Source of the DNA: Rhynchonema sp. JSB1_4
Lineage: Eukaryota; Nematoda; Chromadorea; Monhysterida; Xyalidae
Assembly (NCBI GenBank): GCA_030248065.1
Contig: JASAMV010006597.1
Coordinates: 1 to 64,000, forward strand
Reading direction: 5' to 3'
DNA: 64,000 nt
Part shown: in pieces, positions 47,801-63,362 of the stretch
Layout: each line of letters starts with the position of its first letter
Numbering within the stretch: position 1 is the stretch's first letter
Notes under the pieces: generated by a model
Told to the model about the DNA's origin: nothing
What the model saw: only the letters and a program-made list of their open reading frames with translations
The model's database searches: none
Program-made: the position numbers and the translations under genes

Positions 47801-49942
47801 CACCATTTTTGTTCAGGAAACGTTAGTCCAGCCCGGAACTAGAAAAATTTGGATCATAAATTTGCCCAAACTCAGTGTGACGTTATATGGCCAGCCACAC
47901 GGACACCCACGCAAATTCCATGCGATGATATATTGGTGTATCAAGTTTTAACCATCACAGACACACTTGGTCTTGCTTGTATCTGCATACAATTCAACGT
48001 TTCGCGCATGTTTGGTGGATTTTTTTAACGGCGGCTGGGATGTCCACGCCGGAACACGGGTCCAATTTGATCGAACCCGAGCACATGAAGAAAACATTCG
48101 GCTTCGTCATCAAAAACAGCCAGCTGTGGTGGGTATGCGAGCGCAGTGATCGAATATACCTAGACCGATGCCTCGTTTTGGTTTCAAGTACAGATCTCTT
48201 GCTTGTGCGCATTTTCTATTGAAAACGTGGCGCTGCGGCACAGTTACGTCACAAAAAGCCGTTGTTTGCGCTGACATAAGTTGTCAGGACCAGCAGGTCG
48301 CAATTATAGGATGACACCTACTTTTGTTGTGAAAAGAAACGACACCCACACTCGCCTGTCAAACTAAAAAAAGTCAACCGCACATTCCGTGACCACCTAC
48401 ACCCATTGAATACTGCGATGTGAGTGGCAGATATCACTAATGATGTTTATTTCGTGCTCGATCAAGCCAACCAGTACCGGTGGTTATTCAGACGTTTTGC
48501 AAGTGCATTTGGACGAGACAAAATAGGTAACGAAATTGAACCGATACTTTCTCAGATGTGTACCTAAGCTGTATAGCGTTTCACTTGTTCATTTTTATTC
48601 TTTTTATTCAGAACCATTCCCGCCCTAAACACCATATTTCACTACCTCAACAAACAGCAACAATAATAATGAAAAAAGGCGCGGGAAAATCGTCACACAA
48701 TGCCCTATTTGACTTCAGAAACGTAAAAATACAAAAATTGAAAAATATATACGCCCAGCTGATCGATAAAGTGCTAACCGACTGTAACAATCACGGTCGT
48801 GCCCAGATAATAAAGAGCTTCTTGCATTTGTAAGACTGAGTTCAGGTTGAATTTCTGAATATAGTTGTCAATTTATACATTGCAACAACAACAATGCTGT
48901 GAGGGAATGACAAAAGCAGCTTGCATCAAAGCTGACTGAAATAAACGAGCCCTTATTCGTTGCCTAATGATACTGAACAATGTTAGCTGGCAATGTTTCA
49001 TAGAAATCTGGCAGATGTAAACACTTGTTTGACCATTTGACCTAAATTTTCAAGCTGGTTGGTTGGCACGTACAGTTATAAAAGTCACAGGATTCAGACA
49101 ACACTTCAACAGAACACAGAAACTACGCTGAGAAACTAAAAACACAACAAAAACAGCAACCCAGCACTCACCAACCAGACTTGAAACGAAACAATCGGGT
49201 TCGAAAACATGCCTAATTATGTGATGCACTCCACAACGTCCGTGCATGCAAGCGCTCGCAATTTACAGCAACGTGCATGAGGCCTGAAGCAAGGTACGGT
49301 TGTGTGGCTAGAATTCAGGACAAAGACCCCTCAAACAGGGGCTGAGCACGCAAAATAGGATACCACACCAAGAACACAACAACTGAGGCAGAAACACTAA
49401 CTTTAAACTGCAAGAGTTTAATCTAAAAAAAGTCCGATAGAAAAGACTAGATTGGGTTTAGTGGCAGAGGTCCACAACACGGCACAAAACACATTAGTGG
49501 CACATTCTAGACTGGCTTGACCGCACACATGCTTTCCACAAGATTGTACAATTTTCACACTTGCTTCACTCGGAGGCGAAGAAGTTTACAACATTGATTT
49601 ATTGGCCTGAAAGACGAAACAAAAACATAAAGTGTCGAAAGTTTGCGAGCGGCGCTATTTTTAGCACAACCGCAACAGTACATGCTGTTGACTGACTTGC
49701 ATTTAAAAAATTACTTCCTTATTTCAAGAACACAAAGGCTACACCGATATGAGTGTTATGTGAGCGTGCAGTGCATAATGACAAAATATTACCAGATCGG
49801 GATAGACTGATTTGACAAGAATATTTGTACGCATATACTCAAGTCAATTTTCGGCTGTAATTAATGTACAAACACAGTGTCAAAATAGGGATCACGTGTA
49901 TTTTTATTCAACACAACATTTGCGGCAGCGGGGTGTGGTGAG

Positions 49943-53390
<3,448 letters not shown>

Positions 53391-53588
53391 GATAAGGTGA
53401 AGCCAAGCCGTTTCTTGTCAATAACAATTCTGACAGTGCTAAAGTGTGAGAATAAAAACTGTAGACCCTTATCCTCGACTGGTACGGGCCCCACAGCCCA
53501 CATGGAGGCGTGGTAACGCCTTATTCTTGAAGAAATGCGGGGTCCCGCCCGAGTGTCGAAGGAGTGCCAAAAACAGAACCGTTCCCTG

Positions 53589-54083
53589 CAGAGGTGGGAA
53601 TCGGGCCGGCCGGCCCGGCCCGGCCCGACGTTCGGGCCGGGCCGGGCCGCGGTGTCCGGCCCGAACGGTCGGGCCGGGCCGGGCCGGGCCGACTTTTCGG
53701 AATGTTGGGCCGGGCCGGGCCGGGGTGGCCGGCCCGAAAAGGCCCGACATCATCGAATTTCAATAAAAAATCGTGATTTTTTAGGCTAAATTTGCCAAAA
53801 TTTCTCGCGATTCTGCAAATTTGTACCGACTTCCATGATTATCAGGTATTTTTAAACCAAAAAACAGTAATTTTTGCACCAAAAAAATTGCTTCAAAATA
53901 TCATCAGAAAAAGTCGGGCCGAAAAAATCGGGCCGGGCCGGGCCGGGCCGACTTTTTTCCAAGTCGGGCCGGGCCGGGCCGGACTTCCCGGCCCGAACTG
54001 TCGGGCCGGGCCGGGCCGGGCCGACCCCCGGACCTCGTCGGGCCGGGCCGGGCCGAGGTAACCCGGCCCGATTCCCACCTCTG
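53589..54083. mobile_element. GC-rich hAT-like MITE, CAGAGGTGGG family, copy 3
   Basis: Ends CAGAGGTGGGAATCGGGCC and GGCCCGATTCCCACCTCTG with exact 8-bp target duplication GTTCCCTG (53581-53588, 54084-54091). Nearly the inverse of the 10937 copy in arm content. It lies ~200 bp upstream of the AK2 start codon. Confidence 0.93.
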
Positions 54084-54091
54084 GTTCCCTG

Positions 54092-55918
54092 GTCCACAAC
54101 ATGCCATCCAAATTGACTCCGAAGAACCGTCGCATTTTATTTCCGACAATCCGCATTGAATACCTACGGCAGAGGGAAACCTCTCAATATGTAAAAAAAC
54201 AAAAATATAAACAAAACAAAATCAATTGTCTTCTCACAAATGCAGAAAACAAAATCTATTACCTCCAAAGTCCAAACTGCCTGTGAGAGACTGGAAACGG
54301 TTTTCTCTCTATTTTTGATTTTTCAAGGCAGATAAATGCTAACAATGTTTCATGATCTTGTGGGACTGGAAGGGCAGGAGCTAGTCAAGTCAAGTGTGAA
54401 TCACCAAGCGATCAGGGGCACCTTTTTTTGGAACTCACTCTCGCTTGTTGGGAAAAGCTAGTCCGTCCGGAAAAGTACCTGGGTTAATACCTCGCGAAAC
54501 TGAAGTTTCCACTGGGAGCACCAACTTCCGTCGCCGGCTATGGCCTCAACTCGAGTTTCACATGTTTGTCTGGTCCCCCCTCCCCAGGACGTCGTACGAT
54601 GCAAACGCATCCATTCAATCCAGCGTCTTTCACGTTGCTGCCTGTCGGGCATGCAAAAAGGCTGTGGGATATGGTTTTACGGGTGTGTATAGGGTGGTCG
54701 CGTGTGCACCTATAAAACTGTACAAGCCCACAATTTTGGTCTGGGTAATAGGACTACTTTTCTAACAATCGGAAAACGGGTTGCGCATGCGAATGCGGCT
54801 GATTTTTACAATCGGAAAAGGTATGCGCGCACGTGAATGCGGCTATGTTGAGGAAATAAAGATGGGTGAAAATGATGAGGTCAAAGGGAGAAAATGTAGG
54901 TCAAGTAACTCAAGAGGCTGAATCACCTAGACGAAGCTGTTTGGGTTGAGAGGCTGGTTTGGTAGAAGCTATAGTTGGCACCGTTGGTATACGGTAGCGC
55001 AACTCTGATATTCGCACAACACGAATACGAGGTCAAATCTGAACAAATAATAATTCGGAAGAAAGAATGAAAATAAGTAGAAGGCGCGCGATTTATATAC
55101 ATTTCGAATCCAGAGCCGTCAGCTTGGCAATGTAATAATCGTCACCCACACAACACTCTTGTTTTCATTTGAAATTCTAATTTTATGACTATTGTACCTG
55201 TGATTAGTCTCTATGTCTCACCCGGAGGTTTAATGGATTGGTTTCGGTTCACGGAGAGCGTCGCGTTCCGCAAAAACTTCCAGAACTGACGCGCGCTTTT
55301 CCGGTTATTCAATCATGGCCTTATTTTCTTGTCCATTTTCATCTCTCATTAATTTTACGAGGCAATGGGTTGGTTTATTACCTTCTTTCTCCAACCCCCG
55401 CCATGAGAAAGTCCGACAAACGAACGAAATGGCACAGATGCTTGCATCTGTTGCCACCTATTGTCGGTCGTCGCAACAGATTATGCTTTCAATACTCAGT
55501 TCCAGTTTAGGTTCTCAGCTTCACACAATTGCACACCGGTACTTGAATAAACACACAGTCAAATCACATGTGTATCCTACTATATATCTCAATTATGCAA
55601 TACAACACATACAAAACTGCACACTTCCACGGCATGCCACGTTCACATAGGCCCAACTGTGTCCACAATGATGCGACATTTGAAACAGAGTTAAAATAGG
55701 TGCGTTCACAACGCGCGTCGCTGCGGCGTTGTGCAAATTACTTATTTATACTGTCCTTATGCCCGTGGTTTCCACGACAGTCCCCTCAGCAAGAAAATTG
55801 CTATACCATGATAAAGTGTTAAAAATAACGTCGTGGCATAAATATGCCTCGCATCTCTTTAGCGATTCGAAAAAGAGTTTATTTTCCTGATACGACCCCC
55901 CTTTTTTTTTTTTTTTGA
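54092..55918. other. Gene-free stretch between AK2 and the ORF island
   Basis: No recognised exon. An open plus-strand frame at 54445-54765 has no recognisable domain. TGAAACATT in reverse (AATGTTTCA) is at 54344. A poly-T run at 55901-55915 borders the hairpin repeats. Confidence 0.4.
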
Positions 55919-56085
55919 CAATCCGAGAAAGATTTCGGTTCTATGATATGATCTTTCTTAACAATCCAAGAAAGATTCTGATTTTCTGACGTGATCTTTC
56001 TTAGCAATCCGAGAAAGATTCTGGTTTTCTGATGTCATCTTTCTTAACAATCCGAGAAAGATTCTGACATCGTGCTTCCTTACAA
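55919..56085. repeat. Tandem 42-45-bp repeat of small hairpins
   Basis: ATCCRAGAAA recurs at 55921, 55963, 56008 and 56050. Each of the last three units contains ATCTTTCT + ~10 nt + AGAAAGAT, a perfect 8-bp stem. It lies ~290 bp beyond the stop codon of the last ORF of the island. Confidence 0.75.
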
Positions 56086-56376
56086 TTCCGGAAAGTGAAA
56101 AAATAAGCATTCAAAATACGTGGTGATTGGTTTGAAACTGGGCTCATCCGAAGATGTAACACGTATATACAATAAAAGATAACGGAAATAAACAAACAAA
56201 TGAACAAACACATAACGCTGATACAATCAAAGTTACATGATTTTATACATTGCAAGGGAAGCAAACAGTAATGGGAGCAAATATAAACACGTAAAACGAC
56301 GGAAATCAATCAGAAATAAAATTTATGGTTGCTCAACTAAAGAGGAATAAATTTAGGATGTTATTCTGTGGACAAT

Positions 56377-58134
56377 TTAATGGTAATGTTTCAGATACGC
56401 TTGCACCTGTTTTGGATATCTCTGGATGCCAATTGATAATATGTCGGCATCTTTTATAAAAACGTTGAGAAGCTCTTGTGCAGCGGTATGTTCTGTTTGT
56501 GTTCCTCGTTTAATCATACGGCTAATCATTGGTAGTCGTGATTCGAGATTAAGGTTGGGTGGGGTCGGACGGGAGTTGGTCTGAGACTGCAAATATTTCA
56601 GGTAATTGTCCAATTTTACACCTGTTTTGAAATATTCGTTATTCGGTGACAAGCGTTCGATGGGTAACAATGGACCCCTACATTGCGGTATAACAACGGC
56701 AATATCAATAGTGGCATTTTCGGTTGCTTGTGGAGTTGCATGTGCTGTTGTCTGAGTTTCTGATACTGCATTTGGCTCGGTTGGTACATTTTGTCGTGTA
56801 TCAGAGGGCGGATTGACAACACCGGTTTGTGTTATCACTTGTGTCAATGTTTGCTTGGGTTTGGTTTTGGTTGCCAAGGGTGGTTTTTTCGTGATTTTCA
56901 TTTTCGTGATCTCTTGCGGCGTGTCATTGATGTTTAAAGCATTGGGTACGTTCTTAGCGATTTCTGATGGTTTTGTTTTGTCGGTTTCAGAATGGAATGG
57001 CAATGCAACTCGTGATTTAATTTGGCCGTTCAATGCCTTGAATTCTCCCGTATCCTGTTTATAACCCATTAAATCGACCAAGTCACCTTGTTTCAGCACA
57101 TTGTCCATTTGCAGATTTTCATCATTTGACCAGGTTCCTTTCAGTTGATCGACTCCGAGCCTCGTAATTCTGCCAAATTCAGTTTCCAAAGCTGCATGTT
57201 TGGGACCAACTGTCTTAACTGTGCCACATGTATGGATGACGTGTTTTTTATGGCACACAAATGACGAACCGAACGGGAACCCGAAGGGTGCGTGGTCCAT
57301 AGATGGAACAAACAGACATTCACTGTCAATCTCGTAATGTTCACTCATTGATTTGGTCGGTGGATAATTGACTGTGACTGCGGCAAAAATAAGATCAAGA
57401 CCCAATTCATTTGGACCTCGTATCAGTATGTGATCTGTCTTCACATCAGCAACAGTTCCTTGCAGAGCACCGTCTCCATACCACTTTTTGGCATCCTGTG
57501 GCGTGTTGGCAGCAATCGCGGCCCATGTTTTGTGTGCACCGGCGACCTGAACGTTTGTTGGTTGAACGGAACTGGATGACGGAGACGAACCTTTGACATT
57601 GATGTTTGTAGGTGTGGCTGAAACTCTGTTAACTCGTGTGAATGTAGCAGCAGTGCTGGTGGATTGATGTTTAGAGGCAACGTTTTTGACTGACTGAACT
57701 TGGAGCACTGTATAACCACCCAATGCTCTTTTGTCTGGGACGGCCTTGTACAGAATTGAAGCTCCATTGTGGAGTTGGGCCACGGAACACTCAGCCTTGT
57801 CAACACTGTCCAGTTCAAACTGCAATAGTTTGTTTTTGTTTTGTATCCATGTGCTGATGGTTTTGATTTTGTTATTTTTCGTTGTGTGCGTGATACGGCC
57901 ACTTCCGTTTAGCATGTCGTGCGTTGGTGATACATAAGTAACTCTGTGTCCACCAAATCCGAATTTCTGACGGAAACACACATTGGTTCCACACTCGTAT
58001 CTTTCATTTAGATCGTGTACCCTGAGAGAGTCGTCGCTGTTGGTGAAGTTGAACAATTGTTTGGGATCGTTGTCGCACCGTATCACTCCATTTTTGTCTG
58101 ACAATCGCGTGATCGTTCCTGTTACGAGCGGCAT
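56377..58134 (-). CDS. Protein with repeated small beta-barrel (cold-shock/S1-like) segments; unassigned
   Basis: Start taken at 58134 (MPLVTGTITRLSDKNG) because an acceptor-like TTTCAG lies ~45 bp upstream and the frame before it is unlike coding sequence; ~585 residues, uninterrupted. At least three segments have the spacing of nucleic-acid-binding barrels: GTITRLSDKNGVIRC (near residue 5), GRITHTTKNNKIKT (near 80) and GTVADVKTDHILI (near 225), then GTVKTVGPKHAAL. The overall look is of UNR/CSDE1-type cold-shock repeats but without a strict FGFI motif. Middle and C-terminal parts are Ser/Thr/Pro/Gln-rich linkers; the last ~75 residues are helical. Possible RNA-binding protein; function not assigned. 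Confidence 0.55.
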   Translation of the reverse strand: MPLVTGTITRLSDKNGVIRCDNDPKQLFNFTNSDDSLRVHDLNERYECGTNVCFRQKFGFGGHRVTYVSPTHDMLNGSGRITHTTKNNKIKTISTWIQNKNKLLQFELDSVDKAECSVAQLHNGASILYKAVPDKRALGGYTVLQVQSVKNVASKHQSTSTAATFTRVNRVSATPTNINVKGSSPSSSSVQPTNVQVAGAHKTWAAIAANTPQDAKKWYGDGALQGTVADVKTDHILIRGPNELGLDLIFAAVTVNYPPTKSMSEHYEIDSECLFVPSMDHAPFGFPFGSSFVCHKKHVIHTCGTVKTVGPKHAALETEFGRITRLGVDQLKGTWSNDENLQMDNVLKQGDLVDLMGYKQDTGEFKALNGQIKSRVALPFHSETDKTKPSEIAKNVPNALNINDTPQEITKMKITKKPPLATKTKPKQTLTQVITQTGVVNPPSDTRQNVPTEPNAVSETQTTAHATPQATENATIDIAVVIPQCRGPLLPIERLSPNNEYFKTGVKLDNYLKYLQSQTNSRPTPPNLNLESRLPMISRMIKRGTQTEHTAAQELLNVFIKDADILSIGIQRYPKQVQAYLKHYH

Positions 58135-58371
58135 TGTCGTTGCAGTTGTTTCGTTGGTGAAAATTGCAATTTTGCTTTCTGAAAGCTGAAAGAAAGAATG
58201 GGCAAAATTTGAAAGATCAACATGAAAGAATAAAGAATGCCAAAAAAAAAATAAAATGAAACATAAATGTAAACCAAAAGCTGAAATGGTAAAAGTAGGT
58301 ATGTGTACATCATTGGAATGTGCGCAGTACGTCCTTGAAACGATTCTCACCGAAAGCTGAAAGAAACACAT

Positions 58372-59809
<1,438 letters not shown>

Positions 59810-60883
59810 TCACACAATCAGTTGTGTTTGCAGTTTGTCTTCGAACGCCTGGATTAACTTAACACAATTGGGCAACCCCAAATGATATCCATCTGAATGT
59901 GGCGGTAACAGAGGATCATAGTTTATGTCGAGAAGATTGCATTTGTGATAGTTACGACATGCTGATCGCCAATACTGATTCATTATGTGCTGTTTGTGAG
60001 TGATGTTCAATTCACACGGTCCGGTTTTACAAAATTTCCTGACGGCCTTGTCCTTGGGGTCGAGAAATGACGAAATTTTTGGCACCGGAGCCACGACAAC
60101 TTCACAAGAGCGATTTGCAGTTTTGATCGTATCGAGTATTTTGACAATGTCGGATCCATAGGTGCATTGTTCAGGATAGTCAAGTGCAAAGAACGGCAGG
60201 TCATTTGTGCCAACGAATATTCCAACAGCACGAAGACCTTTCAAATCCAAATCATCGATGTGTTTGAGCACATGGCGCGTTTTCAATCCATTGACAACAA
60301 CTGGTGTCACGTTGTCAGTCCATTTTTGATCAAATCGATTTTCCGAAAAGTTTGAGTCAAGAATCAGCAAAATGCTTTCATTTTTGAACGTGATCGGTGA
60401 GTGACGACCTTTGCACGGTTGGTACGTTTCAAAATTGCTGGAATGCTTGTCCGATACATTTTCCGGTGACTGGGCGCAGACAACTGTTGATGCAACTGAA
60501 TCGTGATTGACGCTGAAATGATCATGGTATTCGTCGTCGGAACTTTCGGAAGATATGTCCTCCGCAAAGGGATCAACGTGCACTGGTTCATCGGACAATT
60601 GTTCATCTCCTTCGTACATCAATTCGTCGTCCAAAGATATCTCAAAGTCAACAACCGGAAGAGTGATCGCAGATTGATTTGAGATGGGAACGTTACTCGC
60701 ATTATTAGTGACGGTTGGCTCGGTTGCGTGAATAGCAGTGTTGCTTGTGCATGAGTCGACCGTACTCGATTGCTGTTCCAATTGTGTGATTTCGGTGATT
60801 AGTTTTTGCTCCTCAGAATTCAAAAACTCCGAAAATCTTTTGATCAATGACAATCGTTCTTTCAGTTCGTTTAGATTATTCAT
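59810..60883 (-). CDS. SGNH/GDSL-hydrolase-like protein with N-terminal coiled coil
   Basis: Start at ATG 60883 (MNNLNELKERLSLIKRFSEF), with a TTTCAG acceptor ~45 bp upstream; ~357 residues, no introns. Residues 1-35 form a coiled coil; 60-170 are acidic and Ser-rich. The C-terminal half has SGNH blocks: ILLILDSNF (nucleophile Ser, block I), VGIFVGTNDLPFF (block III Asn) and HSDGYHLGLPNCV (block V Asp and His). The block II Gly is not obvious. The same domain order (coiled coil then esterase) occurs in ORF1 of some CR1/L2 retrotransposons, but no RT follows here. Could be an esterase or a non-catalytic structural relative. Confidence 0.65.
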   Translation of the reverse strand: MNNLNELKERLSLIKRFSEFLNSEEQKLITEITQLEQQSSTVDSCTSNTAIHATEPTVTNNASNVPISNQSAITLPVVDFEISLDDELMYEGDEQLSDEPVHVDPFAEDISSESSDDEYHDHFSVNHDSVASTVVCAQSPENVSDKHSSNFETYQPCKGRHSPITFKNESILLILDSNFSENRFDQKWTDNVTPVVVNGLKTRHVLKHIDDLDLKGLRAVGIFVGTNDLPFFALDYPEQCTYGSDIVKILDTIKTANRSCEVVVAPVPKISSFLDPKDKAVRKFCKTGPCELNITHKQHIMNQYWRSACRNYHKCNLLDINYDPLLPPHSDGYHLGLPNCVKLIQAFEDKLQTQLIV

Positions 60884-61076
60884 GACGACGACGAAATATA
60901 GATTCAGTGTATCTGTGCAGAAACTGAAATCAAAAAGACAAAATCCATTGGATGCAAGGTTAATATGCGGCTGTTGCCAAAAAGGGGTAAAATAACACCT
61001 TACAGCACGAAACAACAAATGTATGAAAGTTTCCAGACAATATTTTCATCGAAATGGCTGATTAGAGTAAATATGA

Positions 61077-61976
61077 TTATTTAATGGGCAACGCCTTAGC
61101 AATGTCAAGTATTTTACTTTTAATCTGGTTTATTTCCTTTGTTTTGGCCGCATTCTCATCGTCGTTCTGTTTTTGCTCTTTATTATGTGCAACAATGTTA
61201 TACAAAGCACCGATAGGTGGGGACGCTATACTAGCAAAGGGTATCAAACCGAATTTGGACGGTACCAGATAATAGCCGCTGGGTAATTTATGTACGCGGT
61301 GTAATCGAGGCAAGTCAAAATGCGCAGCCCACATATCTTGGTATACGCAATCGCCAAGCGTGATATCAACTGTCCATGTTCTCTGTGTGATATCAAATGG
61401 ACAGGGACCAGCAAAATAACTCAAACAGTTGTACAGGTCATGCTTCGCCAGATAATCATGATCCCTACTTGAGATCGGCTCTAGTGGTAAACTGATTTTG
61501 TTCTTTGATTTTCGTGCCTTGATGTTTAGCACACTATAACGTGGCCAGCTATACGCACAGAGAAATGTAAATGTGTGCGTAGAAGTGGAAGCTTCCAAAT
61601 CAGGAAAATGTGCTTGAGGTCTCCACCAAAACACAAATGGTTGGCTGGTTGACCTTATGGGCCAACTGAGATTGGAGAGAGCATGTTCAGTTATGCTGTT
61701 GGTCGAATAATCATGATGAATAATTGCATTGAGCACTCGAGATTCAGATTCTTGGAATGATTTTCCTATGTGCATTCGAACAGGAATTTTTGACGAAAAG
61801 TTTTGTGCAACGTGCCAATGAGAGTGGATAGTGTCGGTGGAAGGTGGCTTAAGGTAATGACATGATTTGGAACGTTTTAGACAATAGATCTTTTGTTCTT
61901 CTTCAATTAGATGCAACAATTCTGTGCGCTGAGTGATTTGACTCAGTTCCACGATGGCGTCTGTATGTTGCGACAT
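61077..61976 (-). CDS. Unassigned 299-residue protein of the ORF island
   Basis: Uninterrupted frame from ATG 61976 (MSQHTDAIVELSQITQRTEL). A TTTTCAG site lies 9 bp upstream of the ATG, ideal for a splice or trans-splice acceptor, which supports this start. The centre has aromatic-rich segments (PFVFWWRPQAHF, FTFLCAYSWPRYSVLNI) and CLSYFAGPCPFDITQRTWTV; the C-terminus is a charged helix (KEQKQNDDENAAKTKEINQI). No signal peptide or membrane span. No family recognised. Confidence 0.6.
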   Translation of the reverse strand: MSQHTDAIVELSQITQRTELLHLIEEEQKIYCLKRSKSCHYLKPPSTDTIHSHWHVAQNFSSKIPVRMHIGKSFQESESRVLNAIIHHDYSTNSITEHALSNLSWPIRSTSQPFVFWWRPQAHFPDLEASTSTHTFTFLCAYSWPRYSVLNIKARKSKNKISLPLEPISSRDHDYLAKHDLYNCLSYFAGPCPFDITQRTWTVDITLGDCVYQDMWAAHFDLPRLHRVHKLPSGYYLVPSKFGLIPFASIASPPIGALYNIVAHNKEQKQNDDENAAKTKEINQIKSKILDIAKALPIK

Positions 61977-62162
61977 ATTGAGTTGCTGAAAATGATTGTG
62001 AAGTTTCTAAGCCATTTATATATTGTATGGAAACCTTAAGAATTACATGACAAAATTATAGTGTATGTATAAAATGCCGAGGAGGATAAGATATTTCAAA
62101 CAGACAAGAGAGAGGATCACATACATACATACGCACATATAAAAAAGGGGAGTATCAAATAT

Positions 62163-63182
62163 TCATTCAAAATTGATCTTAATTTTGGGAAGCATGCGAT
62201 TTTGACATATAGCGGGTGACACATGACTATTGTCATTTTTGTTTATGAAAACAATGCCAGGTCGAGGCGATCGACGAATGCAAACGGCCAGATCGTACCA
62301 TATGGTCACATAGTAGCTCGAATTTGGTTCATCGCTGTCAAAGGCCATTGTTTCAGTTTGATACCAGCGTTCCACAGGTGTGGTGAACACAGTTGAGAGA
62401 ACTCGCGTTGTATTTTCATGACGGGAACTATAGCGGAATAGCCAATCTTGGGTACGATCACGAATGACTAGTTTTCTGTCTGGACTGCCCAACATGACAC
62501 TCTGGTCAATAGAAGAATTCGCAGACTTTTCGGAATGAGCACCTTCATGGTATATGTTCACGTGTTGTTTTAGACGTTGGACAGCTATATGACGATGATT
62601 CAATGTCGGATTGGGCTTACCAATATTTGGCTTGATTTGAATCAACGAATTGTTCTCTGGAGACACCAGATACAAAAATGGTAAGTATGCGAACGACAGA
62701 AATCGATTGACGATGTCATAAATAAAGGCCTGGGGACTGTTGTTTGGTCCAATGATATCTCCCACAATGAGACCATGGACCAGTGAATGAGACTTTGAGA
62801 ACAAGCGTGGGATTTCGTCTCCATTGAAATGAGCCCACTGAGTGACGCGCGGTAGAGGAATCAACACACTGGATGATAATTGGTTTTGCTCAGAACTGGA
62901 TGGTTGTACCTGGTGTTCAGAAACAACATTAGCTGTCTCCAATCGGTCATTTTTTGCCAAAATGATGCGTCTCGTGTCAGTGTCAGATTGCTGTTCTGTT
63001 TCTCGCTTTTTCAGTTGTTTGGAAAGCACACCAGAAATGGAGGGTTCCATCTGGATCATTTGATAGACGTTTAAAGACGGGTGAGCCACTGAAACAATAG
63101 ATGAAATAAGTTGAGAACAGACATCTTTGGAAATATCATTCAGAAGAATATTGGGTGAATAATTACCCTTTGGACCGAACAA
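62163..63182 (-). CDS. Unassigned ~340-residue protein of the ORF island (start unclear)
   Basis: Open frame without ATG at its 5' end: the frame opens after a TGA near 63218 and the first codons read LPHVDGYLFGPKGNYS. The true start is either a non-ATG codon, a later ATG (MIQMEPSISG, ~63060), or lies upstream across an unseen intron. N-terminal third is polar; the C-terminal part has IPLPRVTQWAHFNGDEIPRL, VERWYQTETMAFDSDEPNSS and YDLAVCIRRSPRPGIVFIN. Layout (polar N-terminus, aromatic C-terminal domain) is loosely like its 299-residue neighbour. Not recognised. Confidence 0.5.
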   Translation of the reverse strand: MFGPKGNYSPNILLNDISKDVCSQLISSIVSVAHPSLNVYQMIQMEPSISGVLSKQLKKRETEQQSDTDTRRIILAKNDRLETANVVSEHQVQPSSSEQNQLSSSVLIPLPRVTQWAHFNGDEIPRLFSKSHSLVHGLIVGDIIGPNNSPQAFIYDIVNRFLSFAYLPFLYLVSPENNSLIQIKPNIGKPNPTLNHRHIAVQRLKQHVNIYHEGAHSEKSANSSIDQSVMLGSPDRKLVIRDRTQDWLFRYSSRHENTTRVLSTVFTTPVERWYQTETMAFDSDEPNSSYYVTIWYDLAVCIRRSPRPGIVFINKNDNSHVSPAICQNRMLPKIKINFE

Positions 63183-63362
63183 ATAACCATCAACATGCGG
63201 CAGAAAGTTTATTCAAGCAATAGGCAACACTTAAAAGACCAACACCAAGAAAAAGAAAAGGAATAAGCATATCAAAAATAAACGGAAATCAATGTCAAGA
63301 TGAGTAACAGTAGGAATGAAGGAGCACACGATGCGATTAACGAGATGACGATGCCTGAAACA

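Larger units (their letters stand above)
41601..49942. other. 8.3-kb stretch without recognised genes
   Basis: Apart from the repeats listed separately (42539, 43808, 44744), no coding exon is recognised. Two weak candidates: a plus-strand frame from 48040 (MSTPEHGSNLIEPEHMKK) whose first residues echo the glycosyltransferase start at 16785, and a plus-strand ORF from 48669 (MKKGAGKSSHNALFDFRN) of 54 residues. Neither has supporting splice sites or homology. Confidence 0.35.

Noticed and set aside
53521..54149. Several proline/arginine/alanine-rich ORFs
   Set aside because: They are frames of the GC-rich CAGAGGTGGG MITE (CGGCCCGGCC arrays).
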